A stretch of 64,000 nucleotides of DNA from the NCBI RefSeq assembly GCF_000473225.1, contig NZ_KI421509.1:1140045-1204044 (forward strand). The letters are read 5' to 3'. Both the position numbers and the translations under genes were made by a program. This DNA is from Sedimentitalea nanhaiensis DSM 24252 (GTDB lineage Bacteria > Pseudomonadota > Alphaproteobacteria > Rhodobacterales > Rhodobacteraceae). Positions within the stretch are counted from its first letter, which is position 1, and the number at the start of each line of letters is the position of its first letter. Of this stretch, positions 26,834-36,652 are shown piece by piece. The notes below the pieces were generated by a model. It did no database searches, was not told the DNA's origin, and saw only the letters and a program-made list of their open reading frames with translations.

Positions 26834-28027
26834 ATGCTTGGACTGAACAAACGCGACACCACCCTGCTGATCGCGGTCGCCATTCTGACCCTGTTTGCCC
26901 CCTTCATCCTGAACCCGTTCCCCGAAGGATCGGCCATGGCGCAGTTCAATGCCGGCTATCCCGACCTGATGCAGCGGTTCGTGATCTTTGGCATCTTTGC
27001 CGTCGGCTTCAACATCCTGTTTGGACTGACCGGGTATCTGTCCTTTGGTCATGCCGCCTTTCTGGGCGTAGGTTCCTATTCGGCCGTGTGGATGTTCAAG
27101 CTGCTGAGCATGAATGTCCTGCCCGCCATCATCCTGGCGGTCATCGTTTCGGGGATGTTTGCGGTGGTCATCGGCTATATATCGCTGCGCCGCTCGGGTA
27201 TCTATTTCTCGATCCTGACTCTGGCGTTCGCTCAGATGTCGTTTGCGCTGGCTTATTCGGTGCTGACGCCGATCACCAATGGCGAAACCGGACTTCAGGT
27301 CTATAACGACGATCCACAGTACCTGATGGGACCGGACAGCCCGACGGCCACAAACCTGTTCGGACTGGAAATGCGCTCGACCTATACACTGGACATCGGG
27401 CACTGGTCCTTTGACTTTAACGCAGGCTATTACATGTGCGCGCTGATCATGCTGATCGCCGTATACTTGTCGATCCGTATCTTCCGCTCGCCCTTTGGCC
27501 TGATGCTCAAAGCGGTAAAGTCCAACCAGCAGCGGATGAACTATACCGGCCTGAACACCCGTCCCTATACCCTGGCGGCGTTTGTCATCTCGGGCATGTA
27601 TGCCGGTCTGGCCGGAGGGCTGATGGCGTCGATGGACCCGCTCGCCGGGGCCGAGCGCATGCAGTGGACCGCCAGCGGCGAAGTCGTTCTGATGACGATC
27701 CTGGGCGGCGCGGGCACGCTGATTGGCCCTATTCTGGGCGCAGGTTTCATCAAATACTTCGAGAACATCTTTTCCAAGATCAACGATACCGTGCTGCATC
27801 AATGGTTTGCCTTCCTGCCGGACGGGCTGGAAGATTTCATGGTGTTCATCGTCCATCCTTTCATCGGCAAGGGCTGGCACCTGACGCTGGGTTTGCTGTT
27901 CATGATGGTAGTGATTTTTCTGCCCGGTGGGCTGGTCGAAGGCGGCCAGCGGATCTCGGCCTGGATTCGTCGTCGCAATACAGACGATGCAGAAAAGGCC
28001 AACGGCAAAACCAAGCCAGCGGAATAG
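26834..28027 (+). CDS. livM: ABC transporter permease, LivM type
   Basis: 397-aa second permease: [37 protein letters not shown] and [18 protein letters not shown] are characteristic LivM segments. An internal soluble loop (about residues 140-190) and a charged C-terminal tail ([16 protein letters not shown]) are present. Start 3 bp after the upstream permease stop; 11 bp before the ATPase gene, so clearly one operon. Confidence 0.9.
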   Translation: MLGLNKRDTTLLIAVAILTLFAPFILNPFPEGSAMAQFNAGYPDLMQRFVIFGIFAVGFNILFGLTGYLSFGHAAFLGVGSYSAVWMFKLLSMNVLPAIILAVIVSGMFAVVIGYISLRRSGIYFSILTLAFAQMSFALAYSVLTPITNGETGLQVYNDDPQYLMGPDSPTATNLFGLEMRSTYTLDIGHWSFDFNAGYYMCALIMLIAVYLSIRIFRSPFGLMLKAVKSNQQRMNYTGLNTRPYTLAAFVISGMYAGLAGGLMASMDPLAGAERMQWTASGEVVLMTILGGAGTLIGPILGAGFIKYFENIFSKINDTVLHQWFAFLPDGLEDFMVFIVHPFIGKGWHLTLGLLFMMVVIFLPGGLVEGGQRISAWIRRRNTDDAEKANGKTKPAE

Positions 28028-28038
28028 GGAGAACGACC

Positions 28039-28794
28039 ATGGGTATCCTTGAAGTCAAAGGCGTCAACAAGCGCTTTGGGGGGCTGCAGGCGCTGGGAGA
28101 TGTGAACCTTTCAGTGGCGGAAAACACCGTCCACGCGATCATCGGCCCCAATGGCGCAGGGAAATCCACGCTGCTGAACTGTCTGGTGGGCAAGCTCATT
28201 CCAGACACCGGCAGTGTCATGTTCGACGGCCAGTCGGTCCTGGGCCGCGCGCCTTACGAGATCAACCAGATGGGCATTTCCCGCGTCTTTCAAACCCCCG
28301 AAATCTTTGGCGATCTGTCGGTGATGGAAAACATGATGATCCCCTGTTTCGCAAAACGGGACGGATCGTTCGAATTGAACGCCATCGCCGCGATCGCTTC
28401 GCAACGGGATGTCGTCGAAAAAGCCGAGCAGATGCTGGTAGACATGAACATGATCGACAAGCGGGAAATGCATGCGGCCTCGATGTCACGCGGCGACAAG
28501 CGGCGTCTGGAAATCGGCATGTGCCTGTCCCAGGAGCCCCGCCTGTTGCTGCTGGACGAGCCCACCGCCGGCATGGCGCGGGCGGATACCAACAACACCA
28601 TCGACCTGCTCAAGCAGATCAAGGACGAACGCGACATCACCATCGCGATCATCGAGCATGACATGCATGTGGTGTTCTCTCTGGCCGACCGGATTACCGT
28701 GCTTGCCCAGGGCACACCTCTGGTCGAGGACGCCCCCGAAAATATCCGTGGAAACCCCAAGGTGCGCGAAGCGTATCTGGGCGAAAGCGCTTAA
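28039..28794 (+). CDS. livG: ABC transporter ATP-binding protein, LivG type
   Basis: 251-aa ATPase with Walker A GPNGAGKST, the LivG-specific RVFQTPEIFGDLSVMENMM, a modified signature MSRGDKRRLEIGM (the usual LSGG serine/glycine pair is MSRG here), Walker B LLLLDEPTAGM and the switch His in IIEHDMHVV. The correct ATG is 28039 (MGILEVKGVNK), with AGGGAGAA before it; longer frames upstream overlap the livM gene. The LSGG-to-MSRG change also occurs in some urea/amide-type importers. Confidence 0.92.
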   Translation: MGILEVKGVNKRFGGLQALGDVNLSVAENTVHAIIGPNGAGKSTLLNCLVGKLIPDTGSVMFDGQSVLGRAPYEINQMGISRVFQTPEIFGDLSVMENMMIPCFAKRDGSFELNAIAAIASQRDVVEKAEQMLVDMNMIDKREMHAASMSRGDKRRLEIGMCLSQEPRLLLLDEPTAGMARADTNNTIDLLKQIKDERDITIAIIEHDMHVVFSLADRITVLAQGTPLVEDAPENIRGNPKVREAYLGESA

Positions 28795-28806
28795 AGGACA
28801 AGACCC

Positions 28807-29562
28807 ATGAACGTCAAACCGGACTTTTCCAAGAACGCGAATCTGGCACAGACAGCCCCCGCCTTTCTGTCGGTCTGGGACATGCATGCCTATTATGGCG
28901 AGAGCTACATCGTGCAGGGCATAAGCTTTAACGTCCACGAGGGCGAGATCCTGGCCCTGCTGGGACGCAACGGTGCGGGCAAGACTTCGACGCTGCGCTC
29001 GATTGCCCGGTTGGGCGATCCGCAATTGCGGCACGGCGAGATCTGGCTCGATCACCAGCCCCTTCACAAGATGGCCAGCCACCAGGCTGCCGCTGTGGGT
29101 CTGGGATTGGTGCCCGAAGACCGCCGCATCATTGCCGGCCTGACCGTCGAGGAAAACATCAAGCTGGCACAGATTGCACCGCCCGTTGGTTGGTCGATCG
29201 ACCGCATCTACGAATTGTTCCCCAGACTGGGCGAGCGGCGCGGCCAGGAAGGGGTCACCTTGTCAGGTGGAGAACAGCAGATGCTGGCGATTGCCCGTGC
29301 CCTGGCGCGCGACATCAAGGTGTTGCTGCTGGACGAGCCCTATGAGGGACTGGCGCCCGTTATCGTGGACGAGATCGAAAAGACGCTCATGCACATCAAG
29401 GAACAGGGCATGACCACCGTGATTGTGGAACAGAACGCCGTGCGGGCCCTGGAACTGGCGGATCGGGCCGTGATCCTGGACACCGGTGGCATCGTCTTTG
29501 ATGGTTCCGCCGCCGAGGTTCTTGAGAACGAGGAACTGCGCTCAGAATATCTCGCAATCTGA
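28807..29562 (+). CDS. livF: ABC transporter ATP-binding protein, LivF type
   Basis: 251-aa ATPase: Walker A GRNGAGKTS, LSGGEQQMLAIARAL signature, Walker B VLLLDEPYEGLAP and VEQNAVRALELADR switch region. The DEPYEGLAP form is usual for LivF-type subunits. The N-terminal 20 residues before the first strand are somewhat long. Last gene of the importer cluster; no clear hairpin terminator follows. Confidence 0.92.
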   Translation: MNVKPDFSKNANLAQTAPAFLSVWDMHAYYGESYIVQGISFNVHEGEILALLGRNGAGKTSTLRSIARLGDPQLRHGEIWLDHQPLHKMASHQAAAVGLGLVPEDRRIIAGLTVEENIKLAQIAPPVGWSIDRIYELFPRLGERRGQEGVTLSGGEQQMLAIARALARDIKVLLLDEPYEGLAPVIVDEIEKTLMHIKEQGMTTVIVEQNAVRALELADRAVILDTGGIVFDGSAAEVLENEELRSEYLAI

Positions 29563-29735
29563 ATTTCTGCGCACACTGCCAACGGTATCGATCAAATTCG
29601 CCAAAAATACATCGCGCATTCCAAGCCGTCCGTTCACCATTTCAGTCGCAAATCCGCACCGATTCAGACATCGTTAATCTCTCCCGGCCCAGAATGTTGC
29701 CGGGTGAGGGCTCCACGAAGAAACGGAGCAACCAA

Positions 29736-29996
29736 ATGAATATCCCTATCGCACTGCCGGTCATGGCACCGCAGCCGACCGGCCATCCCGCATCGCTGCC
29801 GCCCGACAGGGCCAAGGCCAGCACGGCACAACACGTCGATCCGCCAGCCGAAAGCGAGGCATCACGCGACTATCAGTCCGGGCAACAGGGCACCGACGAC
29901 GGCCTCAAGACCGCCCCCCCTTCGGTCATGCAGATCAAGATCATGGAGATCCTTGACCAACAGGCACGTGAACTGGAGCAATCGCCGCGCGACTGA
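29736..29996 (+). CDS. Hypothetical protein
   Basis: 86 aa, Pro/Ala/Gln-rich first half (LPVMAPQPTGHPASLPPD) and a short amphipathic C-terminal helix (MQIKIMEILDQQARELEQS). ACGGAGC lies 6 bp before the ATG at 29736. No domain recognised; probably a disordered cytoplasmic protein. Stands alone before a decayed region on the other strand. Confidence 0.55.
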   Translation: MNIPIALPVMAPQPTGHPASLPPDRAKASTAQHVDPPAESEASRDYQSGQQGTDDGLKTAPPSVMQIKIMEILDQQARELEQSPRD

Positions 29997-30024
29997 CGCA
30001 GGTTCCGCCCCCGGCCCGCCACCA

Positions 30025-30434
30025 TTATTGTGCGGTCCAGCCACCATCCACCGGAATGGCTGTGCCCGTGACGTTATGCGCTATCGAACCGCACAGCCAC
30101 AGGGTCAGAACGCCAATCTCTGCAGGTTCCGACCCGAGCAAGCCGGGTTGTTTTCCTTCTCCGGATCGGCAACCACGGCCTCGCGGTTGCCATCGAACGC
30201 CACCAGACGCTCGGCGATCTGCGCCGGGTGGCGCAGGTCCACGGCAAGGAACTCGGCCTGCGGCGCACCTGCCCGTTTCAATTGCGCACAGGCTTTTTCG
30301 ATCTGCGCATCCCCGGCCAGCCCATGCACGGCAATTCGCCCCCCCCCGGCCCCGGCCAATGCCTTGGCGATAGACAGCCCGATACCCTGAACCGATCCGG
30401 TCACCAGCGCTGTCTAGCCTGTTAAATCGGTCAG
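30025..30434 (-). pseudogene. SDR family oxidoreductase, degenerate
   Basis: Remnant of a short-chain dehydrogenase. The 5' part reads TDLTG-stop-TALVTGSVQGIGLSIAKAL, with TAG at 30414-30416, and continues through AQIEKACAQLKRAG. The central catalytic Y-x3-K part is missing. The 3' part resumes in another frame as EIGVLTLWLCGSIAHNVTG, ending IPVDGGWTAQ, the usual SDR C-terminus. The start codon position is a CTG overlapping the stop of the ligase remnant. At about 400 bp it is roughly half the normal length. Confidence 0.78.
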
Positions 30435-30760
30435 GTTTTGTCCTCCAGCATCTTTCGCAACTCGGGCCTAAGCATTTTATCATAGGTGTTCTTGGGCAAT
30501 TCCAGCAGCCGAAGATAGCGTTTCGGGCGCTTGAAACGCGCAATGTTATCCACACACAGCCGGTCCGGGTCGGGCCATTGGGCATCGCCGACCACAAAGG
30601 CCACGACGATTTCTCCCAGTCCGGATGCGGCGGCCCAACCACCGAAGCCTCGGTCACACCGTTATCCCGCAACCGTTGCGCCAGGCGGGCGGCGCAGTCG
30701 TGAAACCCGCCATAGTCCGCAACCATCTCGCGCTCCAGGGACAGAACCGGCGGCGCGGAT
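30431..30760 (-). pseudogene. AMP-dependent acyl-CoA synthetase/ligase, C-terminal fragment
   Basis: Only the C-terminal domain of an AMP-binding ligase is readable: [18 protein letters not shown], a one-base deletion (GG to G after Trp), then [19 protein letters not shown] and LRKMLEDKT ending at 30431. The conserved catalytic Lys of the PKNxxGK motif is disturbed: PKNTYDK, with Asp in place of Gly. The stop overlaps the former start of the SDR gene, so both were once translationally coupled. Confidence 0.72.
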
Positions 30761-31031
30761 GCGGTTGCGCCTGTCGATAACCAGTTGCCCGGTTCATCGA
30801 TGCCCCTCACCTATCCGTGCGGCTCGGCCCATCATTCCGTCGGTCATCCAGACACGCTCTGTTGGCGGTCGATATCAGGCATCATTTGCCGCCACCTTCA
30901 ATTTCACAGAACTGACCAACCGCAATACTGGCACCCATGGGCGCTTTTCACCGGCTTCACCTTGGCCTATAAGCCGTCTACGAGGAAATCCCGCACGACA
31001 GACGGGCACAGCGGAACCGGTCGAGGACATC

Positions 31032-31514
31032 ATGACAGACACCAAACACGAGTCGGACGTGGCATTCATCAAGGCCTTGGCCGAGTTGCTGCGCGAAAAC
31101 GACCTTACGGAGTTGCAAGTCAAACGCGACTATGGCGAAGATGACAGCTTGAATGTTCGCGTCAGCCGTTTGTCCGCCAACGCCCCGACGGCAGTCGCCC
31201 TTGCCGCACCAGCCGCTGCACCGGCTGCGATTGCACCGCTCGCCGACCCGGTCGCGGAAGCCGACGATCCGGCGGGCCACCCCGGCGCGGTACTGTCGCC
31301 GATGGTCGGGACGGTCTATATGCAGCCGGAACCGGATGCACCGGCCTTCATCAGCGCCGGTGCCAGCGTCAGCGAAGGCGATACCCTGCTGATCGTCGAG
31401 GCCATGAAGACGATGAACCATATTCCGGCCCCCAAATCGGGCACCGTGAAACGCATCCTGATCGAAGACGGCGCAGCGGTGGAATATGGCACCCCGCTGG
31501 TCATCATCGAATAG
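31032..31514 (+). CDS. accB: Acetyl-CoA carboxylase biotin carboxyl carrier protein
   Basis: 160-aa BCCP subunit that carries the carboxybiotin between AccC and AccAD in fatty acid synthesis. N-terminal helical domain, Ala/Pro-rich linker (about residues 50-78), and C-terminal biotinyl domain with the EAMKTMN motif; Lys126 is the biotin attachment site. Start ATG at 31032 has GAGGA upstream. Followed after 9 bp by accC, the normal arrangement. Confidence 0.95.
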   Translation: MTDTKHESDVAFIKALAELLRENDLTELQVKRDYGEDDSLNVRVSRLSANAPTAVALAAPAAAPAAIAPLADPVAEADDPAGHPGAVLSPMVGTVYMQPEPDAPAFISAGASVSEGDTLLIVEAMKTMNHIPAPKSGTVKRILIEDGAAVEYGTPLVIIE

Positions 31515-31523
31515 GGCATCCGC

Positions 31524-32876
31524 ATGTTTGACAAGATACTGATCGCCAACCGCGGAGAGATCGCCCTGCGTGTGGTCCGCGCGGCACGGGAAATGGGCAT
31601 TGCCACGGTCGCCGTGCATTCCACCGCCGACAGCGACGCGATGCACGTGCGCATGGCCGATGAATCCGTCTGTATCGGCCCGCCGCCCAGCCCGCAAAGC
31701 TATCTGTCCTTTCCCGCTATCATTTCTGCCTGCGAAGTCAGCGGCGCGCAGGCCATCCACCCTGGCTATGGGTTTCTGTCCGAAAATGCCAATTTCGTGC
31801 AGATCGTCGAAGACCACGGGCTGACTTTCATCGGCCCGACCGCCGAGCATATCCGCGTCATGGGTGACAAAATCAGCGCCAAGGACACGATGAAGGCGCT
31901 GGGTGTGCCCTGCGTTCCGGGCAGCGACGGTGGCGTAGCGACATTGCAAGACGCCGAACGCATCGGGGCTGAAGTCGGCTATCCTGTCATCATCAAGGCC
32001 ACTGCCGGCGGCGGCGGCAAGGGCATGAAAGTGGCGCAAACCGCCGCCGACATGAAATCGGCCTTTCAGACCGCGCGCGCCGAGGGCAAAAGCAACTTCG
32101 GCAATGACGAGGTCTATATCGAGAAATACCTGACCACGCCGCGCCATATCGAAATTCAGGTATTCGGCGATGGCAAGGGCCAAGCCGTGCATCTGGGCGA
32201 GCGCGACTGTTCTTTGCAACGGCGTCACCAGAAAGTGTTCGAAGAAGCCCCCGGCCCCGCTATCAGCCCGCAAGAACGCGCACGGATCGGCAAAGTCTGT
32301 GCGGACGCCGTGGCCAAGATCAACTATATCGGCGCGGGCACCATCGAGTTCCTGTATGAAAACGGCGAATTCTATTTCATCGAGATGAACACCCGCCTGC
32401 AGGTGGAACATCCCGTGACCGAAGGCATCTTCGGCGTCGATCTGGTCCGTGAACAGATCCGGGTCGCCGCCGGACTGCCAATGTCTTTTACTCAGGACGA
32501 CCTTATCCTCAATGGCCATGCCATCGAAGTGCGGATCAACGCCGAAAAGCTGCCGAACTTCACTCCCTGTCCGGGTCGGATTACCCAGTATCACGCCCCC
32601 GGCGGGTTGGGTGTGAGGATGGATTCCGCCCTGTACGACGGCTATGCAATCCCCCCCTATTACGACAGCCTGATCGGCAAGCTTATCGTTCATGGCCGCG
32701 ACCGCCCCGAGGCGCTGGCACGGCTGAACCGGGCCTTGGGTGAACTGATTGTTGACGGCGTCGATACCACCGTGCCGCTGTTTCACGCGCTGTTGCAGGA
32801 ACCGGATATCCACAGCGGAAATTACAATATCCATTGGCTGGAACACTGGCTGCAAACACACCTTGGCGACGGATAA
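31524..32876 (+). CDS. accC: Acetyl-CoA carboxylase biotin carboxylase subunit
   Basis: 450-aa ATP-grasp enzyme that carboxylates biotin on AccB using bicarbonate. Visible landmarks are [16 protein letters not shown] at the N-terminus, the glycine-rich ATP loop [33 protein letters not shown] with metal-binding Glu residues, and EVRINAE. Normal length, intact. Operon with accB; aat follows 46 bp downstream. Confidence 0.96.
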   Translation: MFDKILIANRGEIALRVVRAAREMGIATVAVHSTADSDAMHVRMADESVCIGPPPSPQSYLSFPAIISACEVSGAQAIHPGYGFLSENANFVQIVEDHGLTFIGPTAEHIRVMGDKISAKDTMKALGVPCVPGSDGGVATLQDAERIGAEVGYPVIIKATAGGGGKGMKVAQTAADMKSAFQTARAEGKSNFGNDEVYIEKYLTTPRHIEIQVFGDGKGQAVHLGERDCSLQRRHQKVFEEAPGPAISPQERARIGKVCADAVAKINYIGAGTIEFLYENGEFYFIEMNTRLQVEHPVTEGIFGVDLVREQIRVAAGLPMSFTQDDLILNGHAIEVRINAEKLPNFTPCPGRITQYHAPGGLGVRMDSALYDGYAIPPYYDSLIGKLIVHGRDRPEALARLNRALGELIVDGVDTTVPLFHALLQEPDIHSGNYNIHWLEHWLQTHLGDG

Positions 32877-32922
32877 GCCGGTGCTCCGTTTGGTGGTTCG
32901 TGGCTAGGCTGGGGCCGCAGGC

Positions 32923-33555
32923 ATGACGCTGACTCCGGAAATGTTGCTGCGGGGGTATGCGGTCGGGATTTTTCCGATGGCCGAACACCGCGACGACGCC
33001 GAGATTTTCTGGGTCGATCCCAAATCGCGCGGGATCATTCCGCTGGACGGGTTCCATATCTCACGCTCGTTGCGCCGCCGCCTGCGCAGCTGCCGGTTCG
33101 ACATTGCGATCAACCGCGATTTTGCCGGTGTCGTGGATGGGTGTGCCGACCGCGCGGAAACCTGGATCAACTCCGAGATCCGGCAGCATTATATCGCCCT
33201 GCATGAGTCCGGGCATGCCCATTCGCAAGAAGTCTGGGATGGCGACGAATTGTTAGGCGGCGTCTACGGCGTCGCCATAGGTGCCGCATTCTTTGGTGAA
33301 AGCATGTTCTCGCGGCGTACCGACGCGTCAAAGATCGCTCTGGCCTATCTGGTGGATCGGTTGCGGCAGGCGGGTTTCACGCTGTTTGATACACAGTTTT
33401 TGACCGAACATCTGGCCAGCCTCGGCGGCATCGAAATCGGGCGCTCTGAATATCACCGTCGGCTGGACACGGCGATTGCACAGCCCGCCGATTTCACCGC
33501 CCCGTCGGTGCCCTCCCCTTGTCAGCTGATACAGCGCAACACCCAGACGTCATAG
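32923..33555 (+). CDS. aat: Leucyl/phenylalanyl-tRNA--protein transferase
   Basis: 210-aa N-end-rule transferase that adds Leu/Phe to proteins with N-terminal Arg/Lys, marking them for ClpAP. Family motifs: GYAVGIFPMAEHRDD and FWVDPKSRGIIPLDGFHIS at the N-terminus; then YIALHESGHAHSQEVW and GGVYGVAIGAAFFGESMFS, and LVDRLRQAGFTLFDTQF. The end overlaps the convergent DUF2155 gene by 34 bp. Confidence 0.94.
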   Translation: MTLTPEMLLRGYAVGIFPMAEHRDDAEIFWVDPKSRGIIPLDGFHISRSLRRRLRSCRFDIAINRDFAGVVDGCADRAETWINSEIRQHYIALHESGHAHSQEVWDGDELLGGVYGVAIGAAFFGESMFSRRTDASKIALAYLVDRLRQAGFTLFDTQFLTEHLASLGGIEIGRSEYHRRLDTAIAQPADFTAPSVPSPCQLIQRNTQTS

Positions 33556-33884
33556 CGACTGTGATCAAGCGCGTTCAGCGCCGGGGACGATGCAATCATC
33601 CAGCCCTGAAACCGTACCTTGCGTTGGCCGGTATCGCGAATGGTCAAAAAGGCAAAAGCGTCGCCAGTCGGGTTATCCGCAGGATAACGGCAATCGGCCA
33701 CCTCGACGGTTAGGCCGAACATTTCGCTCAGCCCGCCGGTCGGCACCTGGACATCAATGGTTTGTCCGTTGACCTTGTCCAACCCGCGCAGGATCGCACC
33801 GGCACCGGATTGCGCCTGCTGTTCTGCCGTCAGCGACTGCGACAGGCCAAGACCCAACAAACCGGCGCCCAGAATGCGGATCAA
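33522..33884 (-). CDS. DUF2155 domain-containing protein
   Basis: 120-aa secreted protein of the alphaproteobacterial DUF2155 family: signal-like N-terminus (MIRILGAGLLGLGLSQS), then ILRGLDKVNGQTIDVQV, and the C-terminal VRFQGWMIASSPALNALDH. The family is found next to mlaD/NDUFA12-type genes in Rhodobacterales, as here; its function is unknown. Overlaps the upstream mlaD-like gene by ATGA at 33881-33884. Confidence 0.88.
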   Translation of the reverse strand: MIRILGAGLLGLGLSQSLTAEQQAQSGAGAILRGLDKVNGQTIDVQVPTGGLSEMFGLTVEVADCRYPADNPTGDAFAFLTIRDTGQRKVRFQGWMIASSPALNALDHSRYDVWVLRCIS

Positions 33885-34333
33885 CTCTCTTCCCCGCTGC
33901 CCGCCACAAATTTGATCAATAGTGAAATCAGGCTGACTGCGCCCTGGGTGTCTTCGACCACATCGCCCGGCTCAAAGTAGAACTCTGATCCGCCCGGCAC
34001 GATTTCCAGAAAATTGCCCCCCAACAATCCCTCCGAGGCGATGATGGCGGCGCTGTCGTCGGGCACATCGATGCCCTGCTTCACCGAAAACCGGGTATCG
34101 GCACGATAGGTTTGCGGGTTTAGAACGACATCCGTAACGGTGCCGATCTTGACACCCGCAAGCCGCACATCGGTCCCCACGGCCACGCCTTCGAGCGAGC
34201 GAAAACTGGCGTTCAACTCATATCCGCTGGTCGTGCCGGACAGGCCCGTCGCCTGTCCCGCGTAGACGGCAAATGCCAAGGCACCGGCCAAGACCGCTCC
34301 TCCGACCAGAATTTCGGTGGTGTTATGCGACAT
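33881..34333 (-). CDS. mlaD: MlaD family outer-membrane lipid asymmetry protein
   Basis: 150 aa. One N-terminal membrane anchor (ILVGGAVLAGALAFAVYAG) and one MCE domain: FRSLEGVAVGTDVRLAGVKIG, then IIASEGLLGGNFLEIVPGG. MlaD hexamers carry phospholipids between the inner and outer membranes with MlaEF. The transporter partners are not in this window. Translationally coupled to DUF2155 downstream. Confidence 0.87.
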   Translation of the reverse strand: MSHNTTEILVGGAVLAGALAFAVYAGQATGLSGTTSGYELNASFRSLEGVAVGTDVRLAGVKIGTVTDVVLNPQTYRADTRFSVKQGIDVPDDSAAIIASEGLLGGNFLEIVPGGSEFYFEPGDVVEDTQGAVSLISLLIKFVAGSGEES

Positions 34334-34357
34334 CTCGCGCTCCGTCTGTTGCGCCCG

Positions 34358-34741
34358 CTATTCCGGGGTCCACGCCTCGTAATCGCGGCGCGGGGCCGGG
34401 TCTGCTCGGCGCAGCGATCCTGCCGGAGCATAGGCCATGGCTGTGCCTGTCCGATTCTCGTGATATGGCTTTTCCCACACCTTGTGCGCCAGCGGCTTGT
34501 CCGTCGGCGGTTCGTCCCAGGTGCGGTGCAGCCAGCCATGCCAATCCGGGTTGATCCGGCTTGCTTCGACTTCGCCGTTGAAGATGACCCAACGCTTGCT
34601 GTCATCCGTGTTCTTGTAGAACACGTTGCCCTGATCATCCTCGCCCACCTTGATACCTTTGCGCCAGGTGAAAATCTGCGTGTTCAGAGTCTGCCCATTC
34701 CACCAGGTAAAGGCGCGCAAGATCGAGTTCAGAATGCTCAT
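34358..34741 (-). CDS. NADH:ubiquinone oxidoreductase accessory subunit (NDUFA12/B17.2 family)
   Basis: 127-aa complex I accessory protein, one of the few supernumerary subunits shared by mitochondria and alphaproteobacteria. Recognised by [34 protein letters not shown] and the invariant-like [15 protein letters not shown] and [12 protein letters not shown]. Together with mlaD and DUF2155 it forms a conserved Rhodobacterales neighbourhood. Confidence 0.94.
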   Translation of the reverse strand: MSILNSILRAFTWWNGQTLNTQIFTWRKGIKVGEDDQGNVFYKNTDDSKRWVIFNGEVEASRINPDWHGWLHRTWDEPPTDKPLAHKVWEKPYHENRTGTAMAYAPAGSLRRADPAPRRDYEAWTPE

Positions 34742-34862
34742 GGCTGTCTCCGATTAGCTTACGGTTCGATATGACGCAATTCGCGCCCAAGGTCCAGATA
34801 CCGATACGCCACACCCGCCGGTCTTTGTGGCCCCCGCACGGCGGCACCCGAACCGCCCCGGA

Positions 34863-35225
34863 TCAGCCCGGCACCACGGCGGTTACTTCGATCTCGATCC
34901 GGTACTTCGAATCGATCAAACCGCATTCAATCATGGTTGCGGCGGGCGGATGATCGCCAAACACGCCCGCCAAAATTGGCCAGCAAGGTTCGAACTCGGC
35001 CCGGTCGGGCAACATATAGGTCACGCGGACCACATCCGCGAAACCGACACCCGCACGGGTCAGTGCCGCTTCGATGATACCCAGCGCACTGCGGCATTGC
35101 TGGACCACGGTGTCCCCCTGCCCCACGGTGCCGGCGACATGTACGAAACCGCCGGCGACCACGGCACGACAATAGCCCACCTTGGTCTCGAATTCTCCAC
35201 CGGACGAGATCCGCTGGATCGCCAC
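34863..35225 (-). CDS. RidA family protein
   Basis: 120 aa of the YjgF/YER057c/UK114 (RidA) family: RAVVAGGFVHVAGTVGQGD, ALGIIEAALTRAGVGFADV, and VTYMLPDRAEFEPCWPILA. True RidA deaminates reactive enamine/imine intermediates. The catalytic Arg near the C-terminus (usually C-x-x-R or xVEIE context) is replaced by ATMIECGLIDSKYRIEIE, so the exact subgroup is uncertain. Lies 3 bp downstream of clpX on the same strand. Confidence 0.85.
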   Translation of the reverse strand: MAIQRISSGGEFETKVGYCRAVVAGGFVHVAGTVGQGDTVVQQCRSALGIIEAALTRAGVGFADVVRVTYMLPDRAEFEPCWPILAGVFGDHPPAATMIECGLIDSKYRIEIEVTAVVPG

Positions 35226-35228
35226 CTA

Positions 35229-36497
35229 TCAGCCCGCCGAAGCCGAATCCTTTTCGGCCTCCGCGTGGATCATCAGCGGCGCGGCATCGGAATTGGCCGC
35301 CTCTTCGTTCACCACCACTTTGGTCACACTGTCCAACCCCGGCAATTCGAACATCGTATCCAGCAGGATATCTTCGAGAATCGAGCGCAACCCGCGCGCA
35401 CCGGTCTTGCGCTGAATCGCGCGCTTGGCAATTGCACTCAGCGCATCGTCAGTGAACTGCAATTCCGTGTCTTCCAACTCGAACAGGCGTTGATACTGCT
35501 TGACCAGAGCGTTCTTGGGCTTGGTCAGGATCGTAACCAACGCATCTTCGTCCAGATCTTCAAGCGTTGCCAGAACCGGCAGGCGACCGACGAATTCCGG
35601 GATCAGACCGAATTTCAACAGATCCTCGGGTTCGAGATCGGTGAAAACTTCGCCGACGCCACGGTCGTCATTGTCGCGCACATCGGCACCAAAGCCCATC
35701 GCGCTGCCCTTGCCACGCGCCGAAATGATCTTGTCCAGCCCGGCAAAAGCACCGCCACAGATGAACAGGATATTGGTGGTGTCCACCTGAAGGAATTCCT
35801 GCTGCGGATGTTTACGCCCGCCCTGCGGCGGCACGCTGGCAACCGTGCCTTCCATCAGCTTCAGCAACGCCTGCTGCACGCCCTCGCCCGACACGTCGCG
35901 GGTGATCGACGGATTTTCGGACTTGCGGGTGATCTTGTCGACCTCGTCGATATAGACGATGCCGCGCTGCGCCCGTTCGACATTGTATTCACTGGACTGC
36001 AACAGCTTGAGAATGATGTTCTCGACATCTTCGCCCACATAACCGGCTTCGGTCAGGGTGGTCGCATCTGCCATGGTGAACGGCACATCCAGAATGCGCG
36101 CCAGCGTCTGGGCCAGCAACGTCTTGCCACAACCGGTCGGGCCGATCAGCAGGATATTGGATTTCGCCAGCTCAATATCGCTGCCTGCCTTCTGGGCATG
36201 GTTCAGGCGTTTGTAGTGATTGTGCACCGCCACCGACAACACCTTTTTGGCATTGGCCTGACCAATCACATAATCATCCAGAACTTCGCAGATATCCTTG
36301 GGCGTCGGCACACCGTCGGTTGCCTTCAGCCCGCTGGCCTTGGTTTCCTCGCGGATGATATCCATGCACAGTTCGACGCATTCGTCACAGATGAATACGG
36401 TTGGGCCTGCGATCAGCTTGCGCACTTCGTGCTGGCTCTTGCCGCAAAAGCTGCAGTAGAGCGTATTCTTGCTGTCGCCGCTCGAGTTCGTTGCCAT
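35229..36497 (-). CDS. clpX: ATP-dependent Clp protease ATP-binding subunit ClpX
   Basis: 422-aa AAA+ unfoldase feeding ClpP. Zinc-binding N-domain with [13 protein letters not shown] and [10 protein letters not shown], Walker A GPTGCGKT, Walker [11 protein letters not shown], the GYVGED pore loop, and the sensor region GFGADVRDN. The RKH loop that contacts the pore is represented by GGRKHPQQ. Normal length. clpP lies 155 bp upstream on the same strand. Confidence 0.97.
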   Translation of the reverse strand: MATNSSGDSKNTLYCSFCGKSQHEVRKLIAGPTVFICDECVELCMDIIREETKASGLKATDGVPTPKDICEVLDDYVIGQANAKKVLSVAVHNHYKRLNHAQKAGSDIELAKSNILLIGPTGCGKTLLAQTLARILDVPFTMADATTLTEAGYVGEDVENIILKLLQSSEYNVERAQRGIVYIDEVDKITRKSENPSITRDVSGEGVQQALLKLMEGTVASVPPQGGRKHPQQEFLQVDTTNILFICGGAFAGLDKIISARGKGSAMGFGADVRDNDDRGVGEVFTDLEPEDLLKFGLIPEFVGRLPVLATLEDLDEDALVTILTKPKNALVKQYQRLFELEDTELQFTDDALSAIAKRAIQRKTGARGLRSILEDILLDTMFELPGLDSVTKVVVNEEAANSDAAPLMIHAEAEKDSASAG

Positions 36498-36652
36498 GGT
36501 TAACCTTTCCGGCTTCGTTTTCGACGTCGCCCCGTGATCTACAGGACGGTTTCACCCACTACCGGGCAGCTTAGGCCAGCGATCAAATCATCACAATCGC
36601 AAAACGTGATGCACCACGATGCCACCACGCCGCCCCGGAAGATCGAGGGGGC

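Noticed and set aside
25283-27880. 865-codon open frame on the minus strand across the ABC importer
   Set aside because: Antisense to livH/livM, which have clear family motifs. The translation is His/Gln/Asp-rich and low in normal folds, typical of a shadow frame in GC-rich DNA.
30978-32861. 627-codon minus-strand frame across accB-accC
   Set aside because: Shadow of two certain housekeeping genes, with no domain features of its own.
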